Source: a virus. From it: a stretch of DNA of 28,995 nt. The notes under the pieces are model-generated. The model did no database searches. It was not told the DNA's origin and worked only from the letters and a program-made list of their open reading frames with translations. This document shows positions 15,330 to 23,233 of this stretch, piece after piece (positions within the stretch are counted from its first letter, which is position 1; every line of letters starts with the position of its first letter). The position numbers and the translations under genes are program-made. The stretch lies in IMG/VR virus record IMGVR_UViG_3300009537_000127, positions 1 through 28,995 of that record. The stretch is one strand, 5' to 3'.

Positions 15330-17124
15330 TCAACCCCAGATAGGGTTCGTATGAGAGCGGAAGTTCGGCAATCAGGAGTGCGAGTGCCTTCTTGGCCTGG
15401 GCCTCGTACTCGAAGTTCGCGCCCCGGGCGTTCGCTCGTAGACGGAACATGTACAAGGCTTTGGACAACCCGCCCTGCCCCGAGGCGTAGACCGCGGCGC
15501 CGAATGGAATGGCCAGCATCGCACGCGGCAGGTCTCCCTTGTTGATGAAGTTCCGATAGACCGCCCAGGAGTCCTCCAGCAGCTTCGGAACCTCGGCCTT
15601 TCCAAGGTCACTCAACGGCGTGTACCTTGGGTGTAGAACGAAGCTACTCCGCCCCATCTCCTTTACGGGGCTGAACGCCCAGGGTGCGAAACTCCGGTGG
15701 CGATGCCAGTCCCGGAGTACTGCCAGGGAGCATACGACCTTGAACGTGACGCGCGCAGCTCGGTCGAGCCAGGCGTCTACGTACGTGCGCTCATTCGGTG
15801 GCGTGTAGGGACGAATGAGCGGGTCGATGCCATGTGTATCGACTACGAGCTCGACCTCGTTTTCGATGTAGTAAGGAGAGAGGGCTAGGGCTCGTCTGGG
15901 CGTGAGCACAGCTCCAGGAACAACTGGGTCCTCGCCGTGCACGGCATCCCGGAGGCCCAGACCGGACAACCCAGGCAACGCTTGTTTGTACGCGTTCTCA
16001 ACGTGTTCCCAGACCTTCAAGGCCTCGTCGCGCGAGATGGCCTTACCGACCTGGATGCTCCTGGCCATGACCCTCAGGTTCGCCGTGTGCGAAGACCCGG
16101 ACGCGACAGTACCGGGGATGGCAAACCTGGCTCGGTCGAGTGCAGGCCGGAAGGCCTGTGGGTCGGTGATGAACGGGTACTTCTTTCCCGTACCAGCGCA
16201 GGAAATGCATGGTCCACTCTCATGAGAGTGCTCGAACGAGTCTGGAGGAACGTAGTTGCCAGACCCCTGGCAGGTAACGCAATCGCTCCGCAGCTCGGCA
16301 GCCCAGGCTGGAACCTCGTGTTCGAAGACGTCGAGCCATCGTTGATGCAGGTCTTCGAGTTCGAGTATCGACCTGTGCGTGACCAGAATGTCTCCTTTTT
16401 CAACACCGCCTGCCTGGTAGTCGTAGATTTGGTCGTAGTGACTGCGTTCGGTAGTTACCCCCAGAGGTTCCACTGTGAGGGTGGAGCCCTGGACGTTCAC
16501 GACCTTGTGCTTCTCGCTCTCATAGGCTTCTGAGCACATAGGCCAGTTCTTGCGTCGGATGGCCCGAGTGCTGAACTCCTGACCGGCGCAGAGAGGCTGG
16601 TCGAACAGCAGGTAGTTGGTGAACCAACTCACGTTCTCGACGTAGATGCTGGGTGAGCCTGTGAGCTCCAGGATGCTGGAATGCCCGTACTTGCCGACAT
16701 GCTCGTCGAAGAATGCCTGGACCCGCGGGTGGAGAGGGTAGACCGTAAGTAGGTCTTCTGCGGGACCTATGAACTGGCTGAACGTGTGCGTTGCCCATTC
16801 TCGAAGCGTGATGGGTGGGTCGTTGCTGATGTGGTTTGGGGATTCCGGGTCTACGTCCTGTCCGCCTGGGTGGTAGAGCGTGTCCCGGTCTTCGAGAGCT
16901 TCCGCCAAGGAGGGGTTGCCCAGGGATTCTAGGACTTTGGCATGTGTCTCCGCCCACAGCGCGGCTACGATTTCTTGAACGACCTGGTTGTAGCGAGCGT
17001 AGATACCTCCTTCGGGAAGCCTCGAGGCCATGGCGCAGAACATGGCGCGGACCTCGGGTGTGAGCCGGTGGTCCAGGTACCAGCAGTTCGAGTTGGCTCG
17101 GTGTAGGTACTTGTACTGGTTCAC
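15319..17124 (-). CDS. Two-domain ThyX-like protein (FAD-dependent thymidylate synthase superfamily) with zinc-motif insertion
   Basis: This 601-residue protein is about twice a normal ThyX (220-250). The first Thy1-like half shows 'KYGHSSILELTGSPSIYVENVSW' and 'LFDQPLCAGQEFSTRAI' (E183, S185, R187), then 'ARFAIPGTVASGSSHTANLRVMARSI' at 332-357. The second half has 'LRDWHRHRSFAPW' (RHR at 475-477), 'RYTPL' and a long helical end. This order matches the duplicated Thy1 family. ThyX methylates dUMP using folate, NADPH and FAD. The first half lacks the RHR signature (DQP instead). Two insertions are odd: a beta-rich piece at about 203-255 and a DnaJ-type motif C282-x2-C285-x-GSG ... C306-x2-C309-x-GTG. 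ATG overlaps the previous stop (ATGA). Activity, or use of a modified pyrimidine, is not shown by sequence. Confidence 0.7.
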   Translation of the reverse strand: MNQYKYLHRANSNCWYLDHRLTPEVRAMFCAMASRLPEGGIYARYNQVVQEIVAALWAETHAKVLESLGNPSLAEALEDRDTLYHPGGQDVDPESPNHISNDPPITLREWATHTFSQFIGPAEDLLTVYPLHPRVQAFFDEHVGKYGHSSILELTGSPSIYVENVSWFTNYLLFDQPLCAGQEFSTRAIRRKNWPMCSEAYESEKHKVVNVQGSTLTVEPLGVTTERSHYDQIYDYQAGGVEKGDILVTHRSILELEDLHQRWLDVFEHEVPAWAAELRSDCVTCQGSGNYVPPDSFEHSHESGPCISCAGTGKKYPFITDPQAFRPALDRARFAIPGTVASGSSHTANLRVMARSIQVGKAISRDEALKVWEHVENAYKQALPGLSGLGLRDAVHGEDPVVPGAVLTPRRALALSPYYIENEVELVVDTHGIDPLIRPYTPPNERTYVDAWLDRAARVTFKVVCSLAVLRDWHRHRSFAPWAFSPVKEMGRSSFVLHPRYTPLSDLGKAEVPKLLEDSWAVYRNFINKGDLPRAMLAIPFGAAVYASGQGGLSKALYMFRLRANARGANFEYEAQAKKALALLIAELPLSYEPYLGLNDE

Positions 17125-17564
17125 GGCGCCTCCCCGTGTTTTTGGCAGAACAGGATGCTGAACGGGTAGGGCAGAGTTCCGTTTCCGACGATGGTACAGC
17201 CGCAGGTGTTGTGGGCGTAGGTTCCATCGGTATGGGATTCAGGCTCATCCAGGTCCCAAGTCCTTGGGTCTACTGGACTGTGTCCGATGCGTGTTCTGTA
17301 CTGAAGCGGAGTCTCTCCAGGAAAGTACTTGTGGTTCGGCCAGTTTCTGCGCATGAACTCATTTCGAGAAAGTCCAGCGTCGTTGAAGACCACGGCTCTG
17401 GGTTTCTCGTTCTCGAAGACGCGTTGAAGCTTGACCTCGTACTCGCTATGGATTTCGCCCAAGCTCCCCAGAGCTTGATTGGCAAGTATTCTGGCGTCAG
17501 GGTTATCTAGAGCCGTAAACCGAAGTCGTAGGGTGAGTAGGTATGTACGTTCGTCGTCACTCAT
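17121..17564 (-). CDS. Hypothetical protein with C-terminal CxC...CxxH motif
   Basis: The chosen ATG at 17564 gives 147 residues. It is preceded by GGAGGGG at good spacing and overlaps the upstream stop by 8 nt. A longer in-frame version from 17816 has unbiased, arginine/serine-rich sequence and is rejected. The N-terminal 50 residues are helical ('LTLRLRFTALDNPDARILANQALGSLGEI'). The middle is polar with 'RRNWPNHKYFPGETPLQYRTRIGH'. The C-terminus has C121-x-C123 and C140-x2-H143, likely a zinc site. It ends with an ATGA overlap onto the ThyX-like gene. No family was recognised. Confidence 0.6.
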   Translation of the reverse strand: MSDDERTYLLTLRLRFTALDNPDARILANQALGSLGEIHSEYEVKLQRVFENEKPRAVVFNDAGLSRNEFMRRNWPNHKYFPGETPLQYRTRIGHSPVDPRTWDLDEPESHTDGTYAHNTCGCTIVGNGTLPYPFSILFCQKHGEAP

Positions 17565-18207
17565 CGCTCTTTCCCCTCCGCCTGGAAAATCTTGTTCCTC
17601 TAGTCCATGGGCCTGCTTTGGTACGACCCTCCGGGCTGTGACGCTCTCGCTGCATTTCCTCGGCTCGGCGCGTCTGCTCTCGGCTGATGTTGTTGAGCGT
17701 GCGTTTGAACTGTTCGTAGCGTGAGTTCGTCTGGATGTAGTACACGCTTGCACGCAAGAGCGAGGCGTCGACATCGACATATCTCTTGTCGGTGTTGACC
17801 TTGTCGGGCACGGCATTGGCCGGGATTTCCAGCTCTTCTTTGTAGTAGACGTTCAATGCGGACTCGATGACCTTGGAATCGCGCTCAAGTACGAGCTTGA
17901 TACACTTGGCACGAGTGGCCTCAGCCTGCAGGTAGTTGGCCCAGTTGGTGAACAAGCTGAAGAGCTTGCCCGTGTCCTCATCTGTGAGGACCGTGAGGTC
18001 ATCGGGCATACGCGGGTCGCCGTTCTCTTCGAACTCGAGCATGTTCTCGAGCCCATCGGGGCAGGAAGGAACGGGTAGGACGGTACTGACCGCGGCTTTC
18101 TGGAGCTCCTCTTCTACCTCCGGTATGATACCGTCGTAGATTTCGATGAGCTCCTCGACGCGTACTGCGTGAGGAACTGGAAACCTCTGGGCGGGTTCGT
18201 CGCTCAT
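17557..18207 (-). CDS. Conserved-looking phage protein of unknown function in the recombination operon
   Basis: This 216-residue protein overlaps the Cas4-like gene upstream by ATGA and the next gene by 8 nt. Residues 15-40 and 75-115 are helical ('GKLFSLFTNWANYLQAEATRAKCIKLVLERDSKVIESAL'). They are followed by a helical 'DKRYVDVDASLLRASVYYIQTNSRYEQFKRTLNNISREQTRRAEEM' and a very basic tail (RTKAGPWTRGTRFSRRRGK). The pattern of a helical body and basic tail next to RecA and a RecB-like nuclease suggests a recombination accessory or DNA-binding factor, but this is inferred from context only. GGGGAGG lies upstream of the start. Confidence 0.6.
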   Translation of the reverse strand: MSDEPAQRFPVPHAVRVEELIEIYDGIIPEVEEELQKAAVSTVLPVPSCPDGLENMLEFEENGDPRMPDDLTVLTDEDTGKLFSLFTNWANYLQAEATRAKCIKLVLERDSKVIESALNVYYKEELEIPANAVPDKVNTDKRYVDVDASLLRASVYYIQTNSRYEQFKRTLNNISREQTRRAEEMQRERHSPEGRTKAGPWTRGTRFSRRRGKSDE

Positions 18208-19562
18208 CTTGCTCTAATCCTCCCCTGTACAGCGGCCTGTTCTTTCCTGCGGAAGAGCTCGGGTCTGCAAATCCACCCGAACTTGCACTTCCTACACTGG
18301 TACTCGTTGTCAATCCGGTCCGGGAGCTCTGCCTTACCCTGTAGGTAGTCGTCAACTATCTGGATGATGCGTTCCGCCCGCCCAGCCATGGCGTGCCACT
18401 GCTGTTTGCTGGGCGGCTGTAGGAAGCTCCGGAGTTCCCCCGTCTCCTTGTTTACGTACAGGTATTCGACCTTACTGACATCGAGCCCGACGCCATAGAG
18501 CGTGGCTTGCTTCTTGTGGTCCTTCTTTGGGCTGCGTAGGGTCTCAAAGCCCTTGGACCCGATACTCTTGATTTCGAAGCCGTGGTCGGGGAGAAGGCCA
18601 TCGCATGAGCCGCGAACTCGATATTGCTTGAGCCAGACCTTGACCTCTTCTTTGAAGTCGGGGAATGCCCATTGAAGCGCATTCTGGACCACGTCGTGGA
18701 AAGCGTACCCTGCATCGAAGATACGACGGAGCTTCGGGTCATGATTTTCTCGCTGCTTGGTTCCCATCAGTCCGTAGGCAACAGCACGGTCGCACTCCGT
18801 GACCGCGAAATGAGAAGGGCTGATACGCTTGTCCCCTTTGAAGCGGAAGCGCTCGTTCTTCGACCATAGATACTTCTCGAGCTCCTTGACCAACCGAGGC
18901 TCAAGCTTCATCACCAGGTTCTCGCCGAACGGTTCTGGGTCGTCCATGAGCGTGGCATCACACGCGTTGTTGAACGGGCAACGTCTACACGTGGTCTCGC
19001 CAGCGGTTCCCATCCTATGGGAGGTCCCGTCAAGAAGCCCGTGAATGAACTGGGCTTCTTGAGCAACGATCTCGCCAACAGCCTCGAAGTCCCCTCGGAG
19101 AGTCCAGCTCGACCAGTCCAACTTGTCCCGGTCGAGCAAGATGACCCAGGCTCGGTCCATGCCAGCCAACCAAGCCTTGGCTGCGGTAATCAACCGTGCC
19201 CGTTTGGTCATTCCTCCGTTTTGGAACAAGCCTGTAGGTGTGGGCACGACTTCGACGAACGCGTTCTCCCACACGCCAATGTTGCTGACCACGACCACAT
19301 CATGAAGCATGTTCGTGGTCCCGACTTTGAATGTGTCAGGAAAGGCTTTTCGTAGGTAGCGTTGGACCATCGCTCGCAGGTTGTATCCAGCCTCTCGAAG
19401 CAGGATGTCTGGTCCCGGTTCGGGCTCCGTCGGCTCCGTTCCCAAGAGCTGCAGGTAGTGGCGAAACCCACAACCCTTGTCAATCAAGTCCTCGAGGTAG
19501 ACCTCCTGGGGGTAGCTACGATTCTCCTGGAGTGCCTGGTAGACAGCCTGTACGGTGCTCAT
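18204..19562 (-). CDS. Tandem-duplicated Cas4/RecB-like Fe-S nuclease (PD-(D/E)XK)
   Basis: This 452-residue protein is about twice a usual Cas4 (around 200). The C-terminal half has C257, H279 in 'AGYAFHDVVQNAL', D321 in RGSCDGLL, E330-I-K332 and C403-x2-C406-x5-C412. This is the full Cas4/AddB-type nuclease with four-cysteine Fe-S site. The N-terminal half repeats the plan: C31, 'AGYNLRAMVQRYLRKAFPD', a 'VVSN....AFVEVV' strand pair, 'AAKAWLAG.DRAWVILLDRDKLDW' and C192-x2-C195-x5-C201. The nuclease H is replaced by R and the ExK lysine by V, so this copy is probably inactive but may keep its cluster. Such enzymes resect DNA ends for recombination. It overlaps its neighbours by ATGA on both sides. 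No CRISPR genes or array are nearby. Confidence 0.78.
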   Translation of the reverse strand: MSTVQAVYQALQENRSYPQEVYLEDLIDKGCGFRHYLQLLGTEPTEPEPGPDILLREAGYNLRAMVQRYLRKAFPDTFKVGTTNMLHDVVVVSNIGVWENAFVEVVPTPTGLFQNGGMTKRARLITAAKAWLAGMDRAWVILLDRDKLDWSSWTLRGDFEAVGEIVAQEAQFIHGLLDGTSHRMGTAGETTCRRCPFNNACDATLMDDPEPFGENLVMKLEPRLVKELEKYLWSKNERFRFKGDKRISPSHFAVTECDRAVAYGLMGTKQRENHDPKLRRIFDAGYAFHDVVQNALQWAFPDFKEEVKVWLKQYRVRGSCDGLLPDHGFEIKSIGSKGFETLRSPKKDHKKQATLYGVGLDVSKVEYLYVNKETGELRSFLQPPSKQQWHAMAGRAERIIQIVDDYLQGKAELPDRIDNEYQCRKCKFGWICRPELFRRKEQAAVQGRIRAR

Positions 19563-20194
19563 GTCGTTTCTTCCCGGTCCTCGAGCAGGAGCTCGAAGTC
19601 TCGTTCATGCAGAATTGCTCCAGGCGGGTCAAGCTGGAGGAGCTTGGCTTCGACCAGGTGTGAAAAGGGTTTGAGCAATGCGGTCTTGCCCGGGTCGTAC
19701 TGCTCGTTTGGGGACCAGGGGCCGCCTCGCAGGCCTTCGTACATCTCTTTGCGGATGACTACATAACGGCCAGGTCTACGTGTCTTGGTCTGTCCCAATC
19801 GAATATGGAGTAGCGGCTCTTCTCCGTTGCGGAGCGCTCCTTCGACTAGTTTGTGCCACGTCTTTTGGTGAAGACGGTATGTCGGATTCCTGGTCTGTTT
19901 GGACTCTGTACGCCAGGCACCGAACACACGTCCATCTCCGTCTTCGTTGACTGCTCCAGACATCAGGGTCTCCCTTGCACCAACCAAGGCGTTGGCCCTG
20001 GCCTCCTGTTTCTGCCAGCGTTTCTGGCGTAGGTGTCTGGGCTGAGCTCGCTTGAATAGCGAGCAAGTAGATGCGTGTTCGATGAAGTCGCGCACGCGTA
20101 CCCGTCCATGAGAGAGCTCGCGGACGATTTGTACCTCGCCTTCGACACCACACTCTTTGCAGGTCGTGGTGCGGAAACCAGGTTCGATATTCAC
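19559..20194 (-). CDS. Hjc-like PD-(D/E)XK endonuclease with N-terminal zinc finger
   Basis: This 211-residue protein follows RecA with an ATGA overlap. The N-terminus has C12-x2-C15 and H40-x3-C44, a probable zinc finger, then a basic region ([22 protein letters not shown]). The core reads '[34 protein letters not shown]' and then 'EEPLLHIRL' and '[13 protein letters not shown]'. Residues D85/D87, E97-S-K99 and the following strand fit the PD-(D/E)XK fold of Hjc-type Holliday junction resolvases and related phage nucleases. It probably cuts branched or recombining DNA. Another junction resolvase candidate, RusA-like, lies at 14862-15329. A related restriction-like nuclease function cannot be excluded. 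Confidence 0.65.
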   Translation of the reverse strand: MNIEPGFRTTTCKECGVEGEVQIVRELSHGRVRVRDFIEHASTCSLFKRAQPRHLRQKRWQKQEARANALVGARETLMSGAVNEDGDGRVFGAWRTESKQTRNPTYRLHQKTWHKLVEGALRNGEEPLLHIRLGQTKTRRPGRYVVIRKEMYEGLRGGPWSPNEQYDPGKTALLKPFSHLVEAKLLQLDPPGAILHERDFELLLEDREETT

Positions 20195-21243
20195 TTGTTC
20201 CCTTGAATCTGCTTGAGCGCAGCCTTCGTGATTTGCTCGACGAGTTCGGGATGCTCGATGACCTGCTTGGCAGTCGAGCGCTTACCCTGACCGAGGCTCT
20301 TGTCGCCGAAGCTGTACCAAGACCCGCTCTTGGTGATGATGCCCAACAAAACCCCGTAGTCCAGGAGCTCGCCCGCCAAGTCCGTTCCCTTACCGAAGAG
20401 CAGGTCGACCTCGCATTTCCTGAAAGGAGGAGCAAGCTTGTTCTTCACGACCTTGAAGCGAACTCGGTTTCCTATGTGGTCTTCGCCCTTCTTGATTGAG
20501 CCGATGCGACGTACATCGATGCGCACCGAGGCGTAGAACTTCAAGGCATTTCCGCCCGAAGTGGTCTCCGGGCTTCCGAACGTGATGCCAATCTTGTGGC
20601 GAATCTGGTTGATGAAGATGAGACAGGTCTTCGAGTGATGCACGATGCCCGCGAGCTTGCGAAGAGCTTGACTCATCATCCGCGCCTGGAGACCGGGGTG
20701 AGAGTCTCCGGTCTCGCCATCGAGCTCGGCTTGTGGAACCAAGGCCGCGACCGAATCAATGACGATGACCGTAAAGTCCCCGGAGCGAATAAGGGCTTCA
20801 GCGATGTTCAGCCCTTGTTCCCCTGAATCGGGTTGACTGAGCAACATCTCCTCGAGGTTGATCCCCAAGGCCTCGGCATAGACCGGGTCGAGTGCGTGCT
20901 CAGCATCGATGAACGCCGCAGTACCTCCCGTTTTCTGCGCACGGGCGATTATCTGCAAGGCGAGTGTGGTCTTACCCGAAGCCTCGGGGCCGTAGATTTC
21001 GACCACGCGGCCTCTGGGCACTCCGCCAATCATCAAGGCTGCATCCAAGCTCATGCAGCCCGTGGAGACGACATCCACGGGCTCGACCTTGAGCATGTGC
21101 TTGCCCTTCAGCGTTCCTACCGTGCCTTGGCCGAAGCGCTTCTCGATTTGGGCGATGGCCTCGTCCAGTTTTTTCTGTCTCTCTTCAGCAGTCGCACCCA
21201 AGGCCAAGGCCTCCGGGGACTCACCCTTCTTTCTGCGGGCCAT
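20191..21243 (-). CDS. recA: RecA recombinase
   Basis: This 350-residue protein has an unmistakable bacterial RecA sequence. Walker A is GPEASGKTT (85-93), the catalytic E115 lies in DAEHALD, Walker B is [12 protein letters not shown] (D163), loop L2 is around [20 protein letters not shown], and 'INQIRHKIG' and '[10 protein letters not shown]' follow. It forms ATP-dependent filaments on single-stranded DNA and catalyses strand exchange. It ends in QIQGNK and lacks the strongly acidic tail of many cellular RecAs; that tail restrains activity in E. coli. The ATG shares a base with the stop of a 44-residue gene (TAATG), and GAGG lies upstream. Downstream nuclease genes overlap it, so it heads a recombination set. 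Confidence 0.97.
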   Translation of the reverse strand: MARRKKGESPEALALGATAEERQKKLDEAIAQIEKRFGQGTVGTLKGKHMLKVEPVDVVSTGCMSLDAALMIGGVPRGRVVEIYGPEASGKTTLALQIIARAQKTGGTAAFIDAEHALDPVYAEALGINLEEMLLSQPDSGEQGLNIAEALIRSGDFTVIVIDSVAALVPQAELDGETGDSHPGLQARMMSQALRKLAGIVHHSKTCLIFINQIRHKIGITFGSPETTSGGNALKFYASVRIDVRRIGSIKKGEDHIGNRVRFKVVKNKLAPPFRKCEVDLLFGKGTDLAGELLDYGVLLGIITKSGSWYSFGDKSLGQGKRSTAKQVIEHPELVEQITKAALKQIQGNK

Positions 21244-21377
21244 TACTTTTTCCTCGGTTGCGGGTCGGGGTCCTGGCCTGCCTTCTTTGCTCCTTGTTCG
21301 TGAGCGCGCTTTTCCTTCTCGGAGAGGACGACAGCGCGCTTTTCCATTTCAGGCTGCTGCTCTTTCTTGTCGGGCAT
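21243..21377 (-). CDS. Tiny Lys/Glu-rich protein between polymerase and RecA genes
   Basis: A 44-residue reading frame starts at ATG 21375-21377, 2 nt after the polymerase stop, with GGAAAG just upstream. It ends at TAA, sharing a base with the RecA start. The product begins [20 protein letters not shown] and ends PDPQPRKK. It is highly charged, with a short helical middle ([17 protein letters not shown]). Exact fit between two overlapping or abutting genes and a reasonable ribosome binding site support translation. It could be a leader that couples RecA translation to the polymerase gene, or a small accessory protein. No homologue is recognised. Confidence 0.55.
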   Translation of the reverse strand: MPDKKEQQPEMEKRAVVLSEKEKRAHEQGAKKAGQDPDPQPRKK

Positions 21378-21379
21378 GG

Positions 21380-23233
21380 CTACTTTCCTTCGTACCAGCT
21401 GGGTACGACTTTGGGTGAAACCTTGAGTGAGACCTGAAGTGGAATCGCCGTTTCCATGTATTCCTTGATGACAGGTAGGACCGCTTCCACGTTCTGGGTC
21501 GGTACCTGCATGACGAACTCATCGTGAATCTGGATGAGGAGCTGCAGGCCCATGGTCTTGGTAAGCCATGCATCGTTATCGATGGTCACCATCGCCTTCT
21601 TCACGATGTCAACGGCCGAGCCCTGGATGGGCGCGTTCATGCCCTGACGTTCTGCGTGCCGGCGCTCCTTCCAGTTCCCGCTGTGGACCTTGGAAATCCT
21701 GCGGAACCGGCCCATGATGGTTTGCACATACCCGTTCTCATGGAGCGAGTGGATGCAGTACTCCATGTAGTCGCGTACACCCGGGAATGAATCCAGGAAC
21801 AGGTCGAGGAGTTCCTGTGCTTCCTCAACCGAGATGTTCAGGTCTTCGGAAAGGCCATATGCGGTCTTGCCATAGACGATGCCAAAGCCGATGGCCTTTC
21901 CAGCTGCTCGCTTCTCTACGTACTCTGGGTCCTCTTCAACCTTGGCCTTCTGGTATATCTCGTCGTAGGGAATACCGAACATGACCGAAGACGTATAGCA
22001 GTGGATGTCCAACCCGGACTCAATAGCTTCGATCATCGACTTCTCATCCGCGGCTGAAGCCAGGATGCGCATCTCCAGCTGTGAGTAGTCGGCAACAATC
22101 ATCGAGTACCCGGGGTCGGGTACGAACGCAGCGCGAATGCGGTGAGTATCTCCGCTCGGGCGTGGGATGTTCTGCAGATTCGGCTTCTGAGAACTCAGGC
22201 GTCCAGTGACCTTCACTGCACTGTAGGTCGTATGAATGTGCCCGTCCTTGTACAAGTGCTTGAGCATGCCTTCGCAGTACGTGCCCTTGAGCTTGCTTGC
22301 CTTCTTGTAGCGAAGAATCAGGTCACACTCTTCGACTCCTGTTCGCGCATAGTGAGTGAGCACTGCTTGGTCAGTCGTAGGCCTTCCGGTTCCAGTCTTG
22401 GACAGGATTTCCAAGCCCATTTCGTCGAACAACAAACGAGCAATCTGTGGGCCGCTGTTGGGATTGATAGGCCAACCACAAAGCTCGTTCAGCCGTGCAG
22501 CGAGTTCGTCCATCTCGTTCTGCAACGACTCGCTCACACGTTGGAGTCGTTCGACGTCAATGCGGATGCCCCGGCGCTCCATCCCATACAGGGTGCAGAG
22601 TTGGGGTTCCTCGATGTCCCAGTAATGGTCTTTGAGCGTGAAGTCCTCGTCGTGCCAGAGACGGATGTTGCTCAGCTTCTCAAGCAGGAAAAGTGCAAGC
22701 TTTCTACTTGCCCAGGGGTCGAGCGAGGCGTAGTCCAAGAACTGGTCCCACTTCTCGTGACCAGGCAGGATTTTCGTGATGTCTTCGTTTCCAAACAGCT
22801 CGCCATAGCTTGCCATCGGGATTCCGAAGTAATCGAACACGCACTCTTTGAGGCCGTGCCGGTTCTCTCGCGTGTCCTCGTCGTGTAGGAAGTCCAGTAC
22901 CACGGTGTCAGCGAATTGCCCTTGGAGGAAGATGCCGGCGTTCTCTAGACGATGCCGGTCGAAATTGAGGAACGTGAGTGCCTTGGGCACGCGAGGGTTT
23001 TCGAGTACGGGCTTGAAGTGGTGAACGTACTTTCGGGGAACGAGGTAGCGCGTGCTCTCGTCTGGACAGAGACCCATGACCACGACCTGGTCGGTCATGT
23101 TCGTGTATTTCTTACCCAAGGTCTCGGTATCGACACCGAGCATGGTCGAGGCACGACATCTGCGAAGTGCGGGCTCGACCATGCTCGGGTCATGGATGTA
23201 AGTTGGCGGTGGTGCCGCCATTACGAAGCGCAT
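21380..23233 (-). CDS. polA: Family A DNA polymerase (Pol I-like) with 3'-5' exonuclease
   Basis: This 617-residue replicative polymerase lacks the 5' nuclease domain, as is usual in phages. Exonuclease motifs are intact: D35-x-E37 (GVDTET), D92 in 'NFDRHRLENAGI', and Y168-x3-D172 (YASLD). Polymerase motif A is VADYSQLEMRI with D392. Motif B is R452-x3-K456-x3-F460-x3-Y464. Motif C is IQIHDEF with D551-E552. 'TGRLSSQKPNLQNIP' matches the conserved fingers/palm segment. Residue F460 sits at the E. coli F762 position, which affects ribose selection. The start at 23233 follows GAGGAGG closely and overlaps the previous gene by 13 nt; a second ATG at 23221 has poorer spacing. Confidence 0.96.
   Translation of the reverse strand: MRFVMAAPPPTYIHDPSMVEPALRRCRASTMLGVDTETLGKKYTNMTDQVVVMGLCPDESTRYLVPRKYVHHFKPVLENPRVPKALTFLNFDRHRLENAGIFLQGQFADTVVLDFLHDEDTRENRHGLKECVFDYFGIPMASYGELFGNEDITKILPGHEKWDQFLDYASLDPWASRKLALFLLEKLSNIRLWHDEDFTLKDHYWDIEEPQLCTLYGMERRGIRIDVERLQRVSESLQNEMDELAARLNELCGWPINPNSGPQIARLLFDEMGLEILSKTGTGRPTTDQAVLTHYARTGVEECDLILRYKKASKLKGTYCEGMLKHLYKDGHIHTTYSAVKVTGRLSSQKPNLQNIPRPSGDTHRIRAAFVPDPGYSMIVADYSQLEMRILASAADEKSMIEAIESGLDIHCYTSSVMFGIPYDEIYQKAKVEEDPEYVEKRAAGKAIGFGIVYGKTAYGLSEDLNISVEEAQELLDLFLDSFPGVRDYMEYCIHSLHENGYVQTIMGRFRRISKVHSGNWKERRHAERQGMNAPIQGSAVDIVKKAMVTIDNDAWLTKTMGLQLLIQIHDEFVMQVPTQNVEAVLPVIKEYMETAIPLQVSLKVSPKVVPSWYEGK

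Noticed and set aside
16170-16290. DnaJ-like chaperone gene
   Set aside because: Only two CxxCxGxG repeats occur, where DnaJ has four, and there is no J domain. The motif is an insertion in a Thy1-type protein.
15321-16960. Intein in the ThyX-like protein
   Set aside because: Insertions at residues 203-255 and 281-316 lack Hint-type N-terminal Cys/Ser block motifs and the C-terminal HN-(C/S/T) junction, and are far too short for a splicing intein.
16520-17248. Leftward frame of 242 codons overlapping the ThyX-like gene
   Set aside because: Pro/Arg/Ser-rich sequence in another frame of the same strand; the ThyX-like frame contains the family motifs.
18204-19562. Cas4-like protein as part of a CRISPR system
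   Set aside because: No cas1, cas2 or effector gene and no repeat-spacer array is present in the window. The neighbours are RecA and recombination nucleases.
22142-22888. Rightward 248-codon open frame
   Set aside because: It is opposite the polymerase gene, whose exonuclease and polymerase motifs leave no doubt about the coding strand.
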